A DNA stretch of 64,000 nt from Conexibacter sp. CPCC 206217 (GCF_030646165.1 NZ_JAUTDO010000016.1:1-64000); one strand, 5' to 3'. Counted from the stretch's first letter, positions 20,528-29,579 are shown. Program-made: numbers and translations. The notes: generated by a model not told the origin, from the sequence alone.

Positions 20528-21781
20528 TCAGGCGAAGTCGGCCACCGTGTGGGGGCCGACGACGCCGATCGCGAGCTCGTCGGCGATGCCGCGAGCGACC
20601 TCGGCGACTTGGTCGTAGGTGACGGCGTCGAGGGCGGCGATCGCGGCGTCGGGGTCGATTCTCTCGCCGTAGACGATCGCCTGGGTGGCGGCGTGGCGGG
20701 CGACGGCGTTGGTGTTCTCGAACGCCAGCACGCGCGCGCCGGCGGCGTAGGCGCGGGCGCGCTCGACCTCTTCGACGGTCGGGCCCTGCTCGCGCAGCTC
20801 GTTGACGATCTCGCGCATGCGCGTGTAGGCCTCGATCGTTCTGGTCGAGTCGAGCCCGGCCGACAGCTGCAGGATCGGCACGTCGGAGAAGGCGTGCGCG
20901 AGCGCGTAGACCGAGTAGGCGAGGCCGCGCTGCTCGCGGATCTCGTCGAACAGGCGCGAGCCCATCGAGCCGCCCAGCAGCGTCGCGTAGATCGCCAGCG
21001 CGGCGCGCGCTCTGCGGTCGGTCGGGTCGACCTCGGGGCGGTAGATCATCCGCAGGTGCGACTGGTTGGAGTCGCGCTCCTCGACGAGCGTGCGCGGGGC
21101 GAACGCGGGCGCCGCCTCGGCCGGGCCGGCCGGGTCGATCGTGGGGAAGCGGTCGAACAGCTCGTCCAACGCGCCGTTGGCGGGCAGGTGCTCGAGGTTG
21201 CCGACGACGAACGCGCCGCCGCGCGGGCCGGCCCACTGGCGCTCGCGGAAGGCGACGATCGCCTCGCGCGTGAAGGTGTCGCGCAGGTGCTCGACAGGAC
21301 CGAGCACCGGGCGCCCGAGCGGGTGGTCGCCGAACGCGGCTCTGTCGATCAGGTGCTCGGCGACCGTCGACGGCTGGTCGTTGGCGCGCGCGATCTCCTG
21401 GATCACGACGCCGCGCTCGCGGTCGAGCTCCTCGGCGTCCAGGCGCGGGCGGCCGACGAAGTCCGTCAACAGGTCGATCGCTTCGAGCGCCTTCTCGGCG
21501 CGCGCGGTGATGTGGAACGCGACGAGGTCGTGCGAGGTGTAGGCGTTCAGCTGCGCACCGAGGTTCTCGGCCGTCTCGTTGACGTCTCTGTAGGTGACGA
21601 ACTTCTCGCCCCCCTTGAAGACGAGGTGCTCGAGGAAGTGCGCCATCCCGTTCTCCTCGGCGCGCTCCGTACGCGCGCCGGCGTCGAACGCGACGAGCGC
21701 GGTCACGGCGCGCGTGCCGTCGAGCTGCACGCGGTGGATCGGAAGGCCGTTGGGCGCGGTGGAAGAGGAGATCGCGGTCAT
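20528..21781 (-). CDS. M16-family zinc metallopeptidase (processing-peptidase type)
   Basis: This 417-residue pitrilysin/insulinase-family peptidase has the inverted zinc motif HFLEH (His48, Glu51, His52). The second metal-ligand region ETAENLGAQLNAYTSHD lies about 30 residues later, and the C-terminal half has the REQRGLAYSVYA substrate-binding Arg/Tyr motif. It resembles mitochondrial processing peptidase beta and Bacillus YmxG/MlpA. It has no signal peptide, so it is probably cytosolic and degrades peptides. The ATG at 21781 is preceded on the reverse strand by TATCGT (21788..21793) at 6 nt, suggesting a leaderless start. It is divergent from ftsE. Confidence 0.92.
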   Translation of the reverse strand: MTAISSSTAPNGLPIHRVQLDGTRAVTALVAFDAGARTERAEENGMAHFLEHLVFKGGEKFVTYRDVNETAENLGAQLNAYTSHDLVAFHITARAEKALEAIDLLTDFVGRPRLDAEELDRERGVVIQEIARANDQPSTVAEHLIDRAAFGDHPLGRPVLGPVEHLRDTFTREAIVAFRERQWAGPRGGAFVVGNLEHLPANGALDELFDRFPTIDPAGPAEAAPAFAPRTLVEERDSNQSHLRMIYRPEVDPTDRRARAALAIYATLLGGSMGSRLFDEIREQRGLAYSVYALAHAFSDVPILQLSAGLDSTRTIEAYTRMREIVNELREQGPTVEEVERARAYAAGARVLAFENTNAVARHAATQAIVYGERIDPDAAIAALDAVTYDQVAEVARGIADELAIGVVGPHTVADFA

Positions 21782-21953
21782 GGTCCGACGATAGCGGGGA
21801 CGGCTCGGGTCCTCGCGTGCGTGCGCGGCCGGTCCACGCGACCCCGTCGCGCCCGCGCTCCGATCTCCTGCACGAAAACCCCTGCAAATCCGCTTGCAGG
21901 GCGGCGCCCGGATTCGCGCTCGGCGAGGGCCGCACGCTACCCTCGGACGACCT

Positions 21954-22973
21954 ATGGCTCTCCCTGCCCGCAGAAACAGCGCCCGCCGCCGTGCGGTGCC
22001 GGCGCATTCGCCGCAGCACGGTGCCGCTGTCGCGAGAGCGCCCGCCGCGGCCCCGCCCGCTGCCCGCCGCAACGTCCCCGTGATCGACTTCAGAGCGGTC
22101 GAGAAGCGCTACGACGTCGGCGCGATCGGCCTCGACCAGGCGACCTTCTCGGTCCAGCGCGGCGAGTTCGTCTTCCTCGTCGGCTCGACCGGCTCGGGCA
22201 AGTCGACGATCATGCGCCTGCTGATCAAGGAGCTGGACCCCAGCGGCGGCTCGGTCGCCGTCGCCGGCCGCGACCTGAGCGAGATCACGCGCCGTCGCGT
22301 GCCGTACTTCCGCCGCAACCTCGGCGTCGTCTTCCAGGACTTCAAGCTGCTGCCGAACCGCACCGTCTACGACAACGTCGCGTACGCGTTGCAGGTGACC
22401 GGCAAGTCGCGCAAGGAGATCCGCGCGAAGGTGCCGGACATCCTGCGCCTCACCGGCCTTTCGACGAAGCTGCACAACTACCCCGACCAGCTGTCCGGCG
22501 GCGAGCAGCAGCGCGTCGCGATCGCGCGCGCGTTCGTCAACCATCCGCCGCTGCTGCTGGCCGACGAGCCGACCGGCAACCTCGACCCCGAGACGTCGAT
22601 CGGGATCATGCAGCTGCTCTACCGCATCAACCGCACCGGCACGACCGTGCTCGTCGCCACGCACGACCACGGCATGGTCGACAAGATGCGCCGCCGCGTG
22701 ATCGAGCTGTCGAGAGGGCGGATCGTGCGCGACGAGGCGACCGGCGCCTACGCCAGAGACGAGTCGACGCGCGAGTTCGCCGCCCGCCTGCGCGAGGACA
22801 CGCCCGTCGCGCCGGAGACGATGGCGGTCGAGGCGAGACGGATCACCGGCCGCCGCGCCGCCGAGCGCGCGGCCGCCGAGCGCGCCGCCGACCGCCCGGC
22901 CGTCGACGACGGCAGCGGCGTCGAGCCGCGCACGGTCGAGTCCGCGCCCACCCCGACCCGCACGCGCTCGTGA
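21954..22973 (+). CDS. ftsE: cell division ATP-binding protein FtsE, with N-terminal extension
   Basis: FtsE is the ATPase of the FtsEX complex that couples divisome activity to cell-wall hydrolysis. Conserved elements are [13 protein letters not shown], Walker [21 protein letters not shown], signature [14 protein letters not shown] and Walker [13 protein letters not shown]. The canonical domain would start at GTG 22080. The ATG at 21954 adds 42 Arg/Ala-rich residues and is favoured because TACCCT (21938..21943) lies 10 nt before it, while 22080 has no ribosome site. A charged tail of about 70 residues follows the ATPase core. The stop overlaps ftsX as GTGA. Confidence 0.88.
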   Translation: MALPARRNSARRRAVPAHSPQHGAAVARAPAAAPPAARRNVPVIDFRAVEKRYDVGAIGLDQATFSVQRGEFVFLVGSTGSGKSTIMRLLIKELDPSGGSVAVAGRDLSEITRRRVPYFRRNLGVVFQDFKLLPNRTVYDNVAYALQVTGKSRKEIRAKVPDILRLTGLSTKLHNYPDQLSGGEQQRVAIARAFVNHPPLLLADEPTGNLDPETSIGIMQLLYRINRTGTTVLVATHDHGMVDKMRRRVIELSRGRIVRDEATGAYARDESTREFAARLREDTPVAPETMAVEARRITGRRAAERAAAERAADRPAVDDGSGVEPRTVESAPTPTRTRS

Positions 22974-23863
22974 AGCTCGGGTTCTTCCTGCGCGAGGCGA
23001 TGCGCTCGCTCGGGCGCAACGCAGCGCCGAGCTTCGCCGCGCTCGCGACGATCCTCCTCACGATGCTCGTGATCGGCGTCTTCATCCCGATCGTGCAGGC
23101 GACCACCGGCGCCGCCAACGACGTGCGCCAGCGCGTGCTCGTCGACGTCTATCTGAAGAGAGGCGCGACGCAGAGAGACATCGCGCGCGTCAGAGCGATG
23201 CTGGACGACGAGCCGGCCGTCAAGCGCGTCGAGTTCATCTCCAAGCAGCAGGCGTACGACGCGCAGCGCAAGAAGGATCCGGAGGCGTTCGCGCTGCTGG
23301 GCTCCAACCCGCTGCCCGACACCTTCCGCGTCACGCCCGAGGACCCGGACAACGTGCTGGAGATCAAGTCGGACCTGGCGCCCGTCGCCGCCGGCGGCGG
23401 CCGCACCCCGGTCGACGGCGCGATCGACGAGATCCGCGACCGGCGCGAGGACACCAGCAAGATCCTGCAGGTGACGAGATTCGTGAAGCTGATGGCCGGC
23501 ACGCTCGGCGCACTGCTGATCGCGGCCTCGATCTTCCTGATCGCGAACACGATCCGGCTGTCGCTCTACGCCCGCCGCCGCGAGGTCGAGGTGATGAAGC
23601 TGGTCGGCGCGACCGACTGGTTCATCCGCTGGCCGTTCGTGATCGAGGGCGTGATCGTCGGCGCGCTCGGCACGCTGCTGGCGATCCTGCTGCTGGCGGT
23701 CGGGAAGATCGCGATCATCGACCCGCTCGCGAGCGACTTCGCGCTGATCGCCGCGCCCGAGACGATCGGCTTCGGCGTGCTCGTCGCGGTCATGATGGGC
23801 GCCGGCATAGCGATCTCGGCGATCGGCTCCGGCCTCTCGCTGCGTCGCTTCCTGAAGGTCTGA
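22970..23863 (+). CDS. ftsX: cell division protein FtsX
   Basis: This 297-residue membrane protein begins GFFLREAMRSLGRN. It has a first helix (about residues 25-45), a roughly 120-residue extracytoplasmic loop including RVEFISKQQAYD and PLPDTFRVT, and three further helices in the C-terminal FtsX/permease domain with LYARRREVEVMKLVGA. FtsX transmits FtsE ATP hydrolysis to extracellular peptidoglycan hydrolases. GTG start overlaps the ftsE stop. The next gene is a secreted/anchored S41 protease rather than the usual hydrolase partner. Confidence 0.94.
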   Translation: MKLGFFLREAMRSLGRNAAPSFAALATILLTMLVIGVFIPIVQATTGAANDVRQRVLVDVYLKRGATQRDIARVRAMLDDEPAVKRVEFISKQQAYDAQRKKDPEAFALLGSNPLPDTFRVTPEDPDNVLEIKSDLAPVAAGGGRTPVDGAIDEIRDRREDTSKILQVTRFVKLMAGTLGALLIAASIFLIANTIRLSLYARRREVEVMKLVGATDWFIRWPFVIEGVIVGALGTLLAILLLAVGKIAIIDPLASDFALIAAPETIGFGVLVAVMMGAGIAISAIGSGLSLRRFLKV

Positions 23864-23911
23864 GCGAGCTCTGCTTAATCCTCAGCACATGACGCTCGAT
23901 ACGCTGGGGTC

Positions 23912-25117
23912 GTGTCTCGTCGAGCGTCGCGTCTTCCGATCCTTCTCGCCGGGGCGTTCGTCCTCGTGCTGGTGCTCGTGCTGGGAATCTTCCTCGGCGG
24001 TCACGCGAGCGTGCTGCCCAAGCCGGTCCGCAGCGCGCTCGTAGCCGACGACGAGGCGCAGATGGTGCAGCGCGCGATCGACACGATCGAGGACGCGTAC
24101 TACCGGCCGATCTCACGCGACCAGCTGGTCGACAAGAGCATCGAGGGCGCCGTCAACAGCCTCGACGATCAGTTCTCGCACTACTTCGACCCGCAGACGT
24201 ACAAGAGATTCCAGCTGTCGACGAACCCGCGCTTCAGCGGCATCGGCGTGACCGTCGGCAGAAGCCCCAAGGGCCTTGCGATCAACCACGTGATCGCCGA
24301 CACGCCGGCGGCGAAGGCGGGCCTCAGAGCCGGTGACGTGATCGTGGCGGTCGGCAGAGAGCTGCTCGCCGGGCACCCGCAGGAGTACGGCATCGGCCTG
24401 ATCAAGGGCGAGCCCGGCACGTCGGTGACGGTCACCGTCGAGCGCGACGGCAGACGCAGACAGGAGACGATCGAGCGGGCCGAGATCGTCTCGCCGGTCG
24501 TGACGTCGAGAATGGTCACGACGAGAACGGGCAGATACGGGGTCGTCGTGTTCTCCAGCTTCACCTCGAACTCGAGCGCGCAGGTGCGCGCGGCCATCGA
24601 CGACCTGCTCGACAAGGGCGCGAGAGGGATCGTGCTGGACCTGCGCGAGAACGGCGGCGGCCTGCTGAACGAGGCGGTCGACACGGCCTCGATCTTCATC
24701 CCCGACGGCACGGTCGTCTCGACCGACGGCCGCGCGCGCGACAGGCACGTCTACACCGCGACCGGCGGTGCGATCGACCAGTCGGTGCCGGTCGTGGTGC
24801 TCGTCGACAGAAACACGGCATCGTCGTCGGAGATCGTCACCGGCGCGCTGCAGGACCGCAGACGCGCGAAGGTCGTCGGCACGCGCACGTACGGCAAGGG
24901 CGTCTTCCAGGAGGTGCGCGAGCTGCCCAACGGCGGCGCGCTCGACATCACCGTCGGCCAGTACTTCCTCCCGAGCGGGCGCAACATCGGCGGCAGAGGC
25001 GTCAGAGAAGGCGACGGGATCAGGCCCGACGTCTACGCCAGAGACGATCCCGACACCCCGCGCGACGACGAAGGTCTCGACGCCGCGCTCAGAGAGCTCG
25101 CCGCAGAGTCACGGTGA
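23912..25117 (+). CDS. ctpA: S41 carboxyl-terminal processing peptidase with PDZ domain
   Basis: This 401-residue protease has an N-terminal membrane anchor or signal (about residues 8-30). A PDZ domain follows (about 95-180, with GIGVTVGRSPKGLAI and AGLRAGDVIVAV), then the S41 catalytic domain with Ser304 in TASSSEIVTGALQD and Lys329 in TYGKGVFQ. The 25-residue Ser-Lys spacing matches Prc/CtpA. It acts outside the membrane, trimming C-termini of envelope proteins. TACGCT (23900..23905) is 6 nt before the GTG, so it can have its own promoter despite following ftsX. It uses AGA arginine codons at least 15 times. Confidence 0.93.
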   Translation: MSRRASRLPILLAGAFVLVLVLVLGIFLGGHASVLPKPVRSALVADDEAQMVQRAIDTIEDAYYRPISRDQLVDKSIEGAVNSLDDQFSHYFDPQTYKRFQLSTNPRFSGIGVTVGRSPKGLAINHVIADTPAAKAGLRAGDVIVAVGRELLAGHPQEYGIGLIKGEPGTSVTVTVERDGRRRQETIERAEIVSPVVTSRMVTTRTGRYGVVVFSSFTSNSSAQVRAAIDDLLDKGARGIVLDLRENGGGLLNEAVDTASIFIPDGTVVSTDGRARDRHVYTATGGAIDQSVPVVVLVDRNTASSSEIVTGALQDRRRAKVVGTRTYGKGVFQEVRELPNGGALDITVGQYFLPSGRNIGGRGVREGDGIRPDVYARDDPDTPRDDEGLDAALRELAAESR

Positions 25118-26937
25118 GCCCGCGCCGCGACTACAGAGCGCGGGCGGCGGCGCGGGTGCGCGAAGAGGAGCGCGAGCGCGAGGCGCCGCGCCTGCGCACG
25201 CGCGACCGGCAGCTCGACCGTCCGCTGCCGCGCACCGACGTCGTCGCCGTGCTGGAGAAGCGCGGGCGCTTCCTCGTCGGCGAGCCGTTCTTCCAGCGCG
25301 GCCCGAGAATGATCGTCGACCGCGACCGCAACATCGCCGTCGGCGACCTCGTGCTGCTGCGCGTCGCCAGCCGCGGCGGCAAGGGACACGCCAAGGTCGT
25401 GCGCAAGATCGGCCGGCCCGACGTCGCGCGCGACGTGATCGAGGCGCTGATGCTCGACCGCGGGCTCAGACGCCGCTTCGACCCGGCCGTCGAGCGCGCC
25501 GCGCGCGAGCCGCGCGCGATCGACGTCCCGAACCGCCGCGACCTGCGCGCGCTGACGACGTTCACGATCGACCCGGCCAGCGCGAAGGACTTCGACGACG
25601 CCATCTCGGCCGAGCAGCTGGCGCCCGGCAGATGGCGCATCTGGGTCCACATCGCCGACGTCTCGGCCTACGTGCGCCCCGGCGACCTCGTCGACCGCGA
25701 GGCGTTCAAGCGCGGCACGTCGGTCTACGTGCCCAGCAAGGTCGAGCCGATGCTGCCGGAGGGGCTGTCCAACGACGCCTGCTCGCTGCGGCCGGGCGAG
25801 GATCGGCTGGCCGTCACCGCCGAGCTGGAGCTGCACGGGACCAGAGTCGTGCGCTCGTCGTTCTACCGCTCGACGATCCGCTCCGACGAGCGCCTGGACT
25901 ACGACCGCGTCGATCGGATCTTCGCGGGGCAGGAGCCGGCGCTGGACCCGTGGGGCGAGCCGCTCGCGGCGGCGCGCGCGGCCGCGGCGGCGCTCGCCGA
26001 GCAGCGCGCCGCGCAGGGCGCGCTGGCGATCGAGTCGAGCGAGCCCGAGTTCGCGTTCGACCGCGACGGTCACGTGACGGACGCCGAGGGCGTCGTGCAG
26101 ACCGAGGCGCACCGGCTGATCGAGCACCTGATGATCCTCGCCAACGAGCAGGTCGCGAAGCTGCTGGCCGAGCGCAAGGTGCCGGCGCTGTTCCGCGTCC
26201 ACGAGCGGCCCGACGGCAGCGCCGCCGAGCGCCTCGTCGCGCAGCTCGAATCGCTCGACGTGCCGACTCCGCCGCTGCCCGAGCACCCGACGCCGCAGCA
26301 GGCGACCGAGGCGATTGCCGACGCCTCGCACCTCGTCGCCGACCACGTCGAGCGGGCCGGGCGCGGCAAGGCCGGCCTCACCAACCTCGTGCTGCGCTCG
26401 CTCAAGCAGGCCCGCTACGACCCGCGCAACCTCGGCCACACCGGCCTGGGGCTTGACCACTACTGCCACTTCACCTCGCCGATCCGCCGCTACCCGGACC
26501 TCGTCTGCCACCGTGCGCTGTTGTCGGCGATCGGTGGTGGGGAGGAGGCGCCCGCCGCGTCGCGGCTGCCGGGTGCGGCCGACTGGTGCTCGGCGCGCGA
26601 GCGCGACGCGATGCAGATCGAGCGCACCGCCGACGACGTCGCGCGCTGCTTCCTGTTGGAGAGAATGCTGTTCGAGACCGGGCTGGAGCAGGAGTTCGAC
26701 GGCGAGGTCGTGAGCGTGATCGGCGCCGGCGCGTTCGTCAGCTTCGGCGACGGCTACGAGGGGATGATGCCCGTCCGCAAGCTCCACGGCGACTGGTGGG
26801 AGTTGAACGAGGAGGGCACGGCGCTGCACGGCACGCGCTCCGGCAAGACGATCCGGATCGGCGACGCGGTGCGCGTGCAGGTCGACCGCGTCGACGCACC
26901 GCGCGGCCGCGTGGACCTGTTCCCGCTCGAGCTCTGA
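25114..26937 (+). CDS. rnr: RNase R/RNase II-family 3'-5' exoribonuclease
   Basis: This 607-residue processive exonuclease has the RNB catalytic aspartates in DPASAKDFDDAIS (about residues 153-165, including Asp153, Asp159, Asp161 and Asp162). HYCHFTSPIRRYPDLVCHR is the conserved RNB C-terminal signature, and an S1 RNA-binding domain follows from about residue 530. The N-terminus is shorter than E. coli RNase R (607 against about 813 residues). RNase R degrades structured and defective mRNAs and works with tmRNA-SmpB. GTG at 25114 overlaps the ctpA stop as GTGA, and smpB follows 56 nt downstream. Confidence 0.94.
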   Translation: MSPRRDYRARAAARVREEEREREAPRLRTRDRQLDRPLPRTDVVAVLEKRGRFLVGEPFFQRGPRMIVDRDRNIAVGDLVLLRVASRGGKGHAKVVRKIGRPDVARDVIEALMLDRGLRRRFDPAVERAAREPRAIDVPNRRDLRALTTFTIDPASAKDFDDAISAEQLAPGRWRIWVHIADVSAYVRPGDLVDREAFKRGTSVYVPSKVEPMLPEGLSNDACSLRPGEDRLAVTAELELHGTRVVRSSFYRSTIRSDERLDYDRVDRIFAGQEPALDPWGEPLAAARAAAAALAEQRAAQGALAIESSEPEFAFDRDGHVTDAEGVVQTEAHRLIEHLMILANEQVAKLLAERKVPALFRVHERPDGSAAERLVAQLESLDVPTPPLPEHPTPQQATEAIADASHLVADHVERAGRGKAGLTNLVLRSLKQARYDPRNLGHTGLGLDHYCHFTSPIRRYPDLVCHRALLSAIGGGEEAPAASRLPGAADWCSARERDAMQIERTADDVARCFLLERMLFETGLEQEFDGEVVSVIGAGAFVSFGDGYEGMMPVRKLHGDWWELNEEGTALHGTRSGKTIRIGDAVRVQVDRVDAPRGRVDLFPLEL

Positions 26938-26993
26938 GCCCGCGCGCGGGCGGGGCTGCGCGGACGATGCGCTTTGTGCCACGCTAGAGAGCC

Positions 26994-27476
26994 ATGGCCA
27001 AGGGCTCAGGCAAGAAGAAGTTCGCTCCCGGCGACGTCGCGACCAACCGTCAGGCACGGTTCCGCTTCAACCTGCTCGACACGTTCGAGGCGGGCATCGT
27101 GCTGCAGGGCACGGAGGTCAAGTCGCTGCGCGAGGGCGGGGCGCAGATGAAGGACGCCTACGCGCTCGTCAGAAACGGCGAGGTGTGGCTGCTGAACATG
27201 CACATCCCGCCGTACGCCTCCGCCTACCGCGACAACCACCTGCCCGAGCGCGACCGCAAGCTGCTGCTGCACAGACGCGAGATCGAGCGACTGGTCGGCA
27301 GAGTCAAGGAGAGAGGCCTGACGCTCGTGCCGACGCGGATCTACTTCAGAGGCCCGCGCGCGAAGGTCGAGATCGCGCTGGCGCAGGGCAAGGACATGTT
27401 CGACAAGCGCCAGTCGATCAAGGAACGCGAGACGAAGCGCGAGATGTCCCGGGCGATCCGGGAGTCGCAGCGGTAG
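26994..27476 (+). CDS. smpB: SsrA-binding protein SmpB
   Basis: This 160-residue basic RNA-binding protein has family motifs ATNRQARFRFNLLDTFEAGIVL, GTEVKSLREGG, MHIPPY and the lysine/arginine-rich C-terminal tail KRQSIKERETKREMSR. The tail enters the empty mRNA channel during trans-translation. SmpB binds the tRNA-like domain of tmRNA, whose gene lies about 3.1 kb downstream here. It follows rnr in the same direction, a common arrangement. Confidence 0.97.
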   Translation: MAKGSGKKKFAPGDVATNRQARFRFNLLDTFEAGIVLQGTEVKSLREGGAQMKDAYALVRNGEVWLLNMHIPPYASAYRDNHLPERDRKLLLHRREIERLVGRVKERGLTLVPTRIYFRGPRAKVEIALAQGKDMFDKRQSIKERETKREMSRAIRESQR

Positions 27477-27492
27477 TACGCATCGGGCCGCC

Positions 27493-27897
27493 TCAGTCTT
27501 GAAGCAGCTCTGCGAGGACCTGGCGCTGTGTCGGCAGCGCGGCCTCGTAGCGCTCGCGGCCCGCGGGGGTGAGGCAGGCGAAGATGCCGCGGCGGTCGTC
27601 GCTGCACATCGAGCGGTTCACGAGGCCGTCGTGCTCGAGCCGGCCGATCAGCCGGGAAAGCGCGCTCTGGCTCAGGTGGACGGTATCGGCGAGGCCCTGC
27701 ATGCGGTGCATCTCCCTGTCGCATGCGGCGAGGCGCTCGAGCACCTCGAACTCGCTGACGCCCAGCTGATGACGCTCCTGCAGCACCTTTTCGAGCGCGC
27801 CCGTGGTGCGGGCGTGACAGTCGAGCAGCGCGCGCCACTGCTCGACGAGCTTGGCGTCGTCGCGCAGCGCAGCCGAATCTTCTCGGGTCATCGCCAT
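27493..27897 (-). CDS. MarR-family transcriptional regulator of the adjacent efflux gene
   Basis: This 134-residue MarR protein contains LGVSEFEVLERLAA, VHLSQSALSRLIGRLEHDGLVNR as the recognition helix, and MCSDDRRGIFACLTPAG as the wing. It is divergent from a DHA2-type efflux pump, the classic MarR arrangement. Its own -10 is a perfect TATAAT on the reverse strand (27907..27912), 9 nt before the ATG at 27897, so the message is probably leaderless. It has two cysteines, one of them in the wing, so a redox response is conceivable but unproven. Confidence 0.88.
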   Translation of the reverse strand: MAMTREDSAALRDDAKLVEQWRALLDCHARTTGALEKVLQERHQLGVSEFEVLERLAACDREMHRMQGLADTVHLSQSALSRLIGRLEHDGLVNRSMCSDDRRGIFACLTPAGRERYEAALPTQRQVLAELLQD

Positions 27898-27906
27898 GAC
27901 CGGCTG

Positions 27907-27978
27907 ATTATACCAAACAGCCGCAATATTTGTTTTCACACATTTTGCACATGCAAAGCTTGCACATGCATGTATCTT
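27907..27978. promoter_or_regulatory. divergent MarR/MFS promoter with tandem operators
   Basis: The 88-nt gap is strikingly AT-rich. It has TATAAT for the MarR gene on the reverse strand (27907..27912) and TATCTT (27973..27978) 7 nt before the MFS ATG. Two near-identical palindromes TTGCACATGCAA (27945..27956) and TTGCACATGCAT (27960..27971) lie 15 bp apart next to the MFS -10. They are probable MarR sites that would occlude the pump promoter. Confidence 0.7.
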
Positions 27979-27985
27979 ACTCCCA

Positions 27986-29455
27986 ATGACCGCTCTCTCC
28001 TCTCCACCCACGCCCTCCCGGGCAGACGCGACGCCCCAGTCAGCGCACTGGGACGCCCGCCTCTGGGGGGCGCTCTTCGTGCTCTGCGGAGCGCTCTTCC
28101 TCGACGGTCTCGACGTCTCGATGGTCGGCGTCGCGCTGCCGTCGATCGGCACCGACCTCGGTCTCTCCACCAGTGACCTGCAGTGGGTCGTGTCCGGCTA
28201 CGTGCTCGGCTACGGCGGTCTGCTGCTGCTCGGCGGTCGAACCGCCGACATCGTCGGCCGGCGCAAGGTGTTCCTCGCGGCGGTCGCGGTCTTCGCGGTC
28301 GCATCCGTGCTCGGCGGGCTCGCCAACGACGGCGCCGTCCTGATCGCCACGCGCTTCATCAAGGGCGTCAGCGCCGCGTTCACCGTCCCGGCCGGCCTCT
28401 CGATCGTCACGACGACGTTCCCCGAAGGCCCGATTCGCAACAGAGCCCTCTCGATCTACGCCGCCTTCGGCGCAACCGGCTTCTCCGCCGGCCTCGTCTT
28501 CGGCGGTCTGCTGACCGAGCTCGGCTGGCGCTGGACCTTCCTCGTGCCGGGCCCGATCGCGCTGCTGGTGCTGGTCGCCGGCTGGAAGCTGATCGCGCAC
28601 GACAAGGTCGACCCGGCCGAGCGCCAGGGCTTCGACCTCGGCGGCGCCGTCACCGTCAGCGCCTCGATGCTGCTGCTGGTGCGCACCGTCGTGACCGCTC
28701 CCGAGCACGGCTGGACGTCCGTGCAGACGCTCGGCGGCTTCGGCATCGCCGCGGTCCTGCTGGCCACGTTCGTCGCGGTCGAACGGCGCGTGCGTCACCC
28801 GCTCGTGCGGCTCGGGATCTTCAGCAACGCCGCGCTCGTGCGAGCGAACTTCGGCGCCGTCGGCGTCTTCGGCTGCTACGTCGCCTTCCAGTTCATCGCG
28901 ACGCTGTACCTGCAGAACCTGCTCGGCTGGAGCGCGCTGGAGACGGCGCTCGCCTTCCTGCCGGCCGGCCTGCTGGTCGCGACGGTCGCGCCGCGGATCG
29001 GCAAGGTCGCCGACCGGATCGGCACGCAGCCGATCATCGCCGTCGGCTTCGTCGCCTTCGCGATCGGCTACCTGCTGTTCCTGCGGATCGACGAGTCGCC
29101 GTCCTACCTGACGACGATCCTGCCGACGATGCTGCTGCTGGGGGTCGGCTTCGCGCTCTGCTTCCCGGCGCTCAACATGCAGGCGACGACCGGCGTCGCG
29201 GACCACGAGCAGGGGCTCGCGTCCGGTCTCGTCAACACCTCGTTCCAGATCGGTGGCGCCTTCGTGCTCGCGATCGCCTCGGCGATCGTCAGCTCCAAGG
29301 CCGGTCTCTCGACTGACCCGCAGTCGCTCCTGGACGCCTACAAGCCCGCGATCGCCGTGATCGCCGGGCTGTCGATCGCAAGCCTGCTCGTCGCGCTCTC
29401 TGGCGTCTTCTTCGTGCGGGGGCGGCAATCGGCCGTCGCCTCCGCGGACTGCTGA
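27986..29455 (+). CDS. MFS drug efflux transporter, DHA2 (14-helix EmrB/QacA) family
   Basis: This 489-residue membrane protein has about 14 hydrophobic helices. Near helix 1 is the family motif FLDGLDVSMVGVALPSIG. Motif A is GGRTADIVGRRKVF after helix 2, and the antiporter motif C-like region is around FGATGFSAGLVFGGLL. Such proton antiporters export dyes, quaternary ammonium compounds or antibiotics. Substrate is unknown. Expression is probably controlled by the divergent MarR protein. Hairpins at 29464..29579 separate it from the convergent M50 gene. Confidence 0.92.
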   Translation: MTALSSPPTPSRADATPQSAHWDARLWGALFVLCGALFLDGLDVSMVGVALPSIGTDLGLSTSDLQWVVSGYVLGYGGLLLLGGRTADIVGRRKVFLAAVAVFAVASVLGGLANDGAVLIATRFIKGVSAAFTVPAGLSIVTTTFPEGPIRNRALSIYAAFGATGFSAGLVFGGLLTELGWRWTFLVPGPIALLVLVAGWKLIAHDKVDPAERQGFDLGGAVTVSASMLLLVRTVVTAPEHGWTSVQTLGGFGIAAVLLATFVAVERRVRHPLVRLGIFSNAALVRANFGAVGVFGCYVAFQFIATLYLQNLLGWSALETALAFLPAGLLVATVAPRIGKVADRIGTQPIIAVGFVAFAIGYLLFLRIDESPSYLTTILPTMLLLGVGFALCFPALNMQATTGVADHEQGLASGLVNTSFQIGGAFVLAIASAIVSSKAGLSTDPQSLLDAYKPAIAVIAGLSIASLLVALSGVFFVRGRQSAVASADC

Positions 29456-29463
29456 GCAGCGTG

Positions 29464-29516
29464 GTCCCGCTCCGGTCGGCGGCGGACGCTCCGCCGCACG
29501 ACTGACGGAGCGGGAC
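29464..29516. terminator. first of two hairpins between MFS and M50 genes
   Basis: Arms GTCCCGCTCCG (29464..29474) and CGGAGCGGGAC (29506..29516) are fully complementary, and a further GC-rich stem lies inside. It begins 8 nt after the MFS stop and lies between convergent genes. Confidence 0.65.
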
Positions 29517-29521
29517 GATCC

Positions 29522-29579
29522 GGCCCCGTCCCCGCCCGCACCGCGAAACCCGCCCGGTGCGAGCAGGGGCGGGGCCGTT
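29522..29579. terminator. second hairpin between MFS and M50 genes
   Basis: About 22 positions pair with few mismatches, from GGCCCCG at 29522 to CGGGGCC ending at 29576, followed by GTTT. It lies back to back with the preceding hairpin, giving a double terminator in the 173-nt convergent gap. Confidence 0.65.

Noticed and set aside
27986-29455. Horizontal transfer of the MFS gene
   Set aside because: Only the promoter is AT-rich; the coding sequence has the same GC-rich third positions as its neighbours and no mobile-element flanks.
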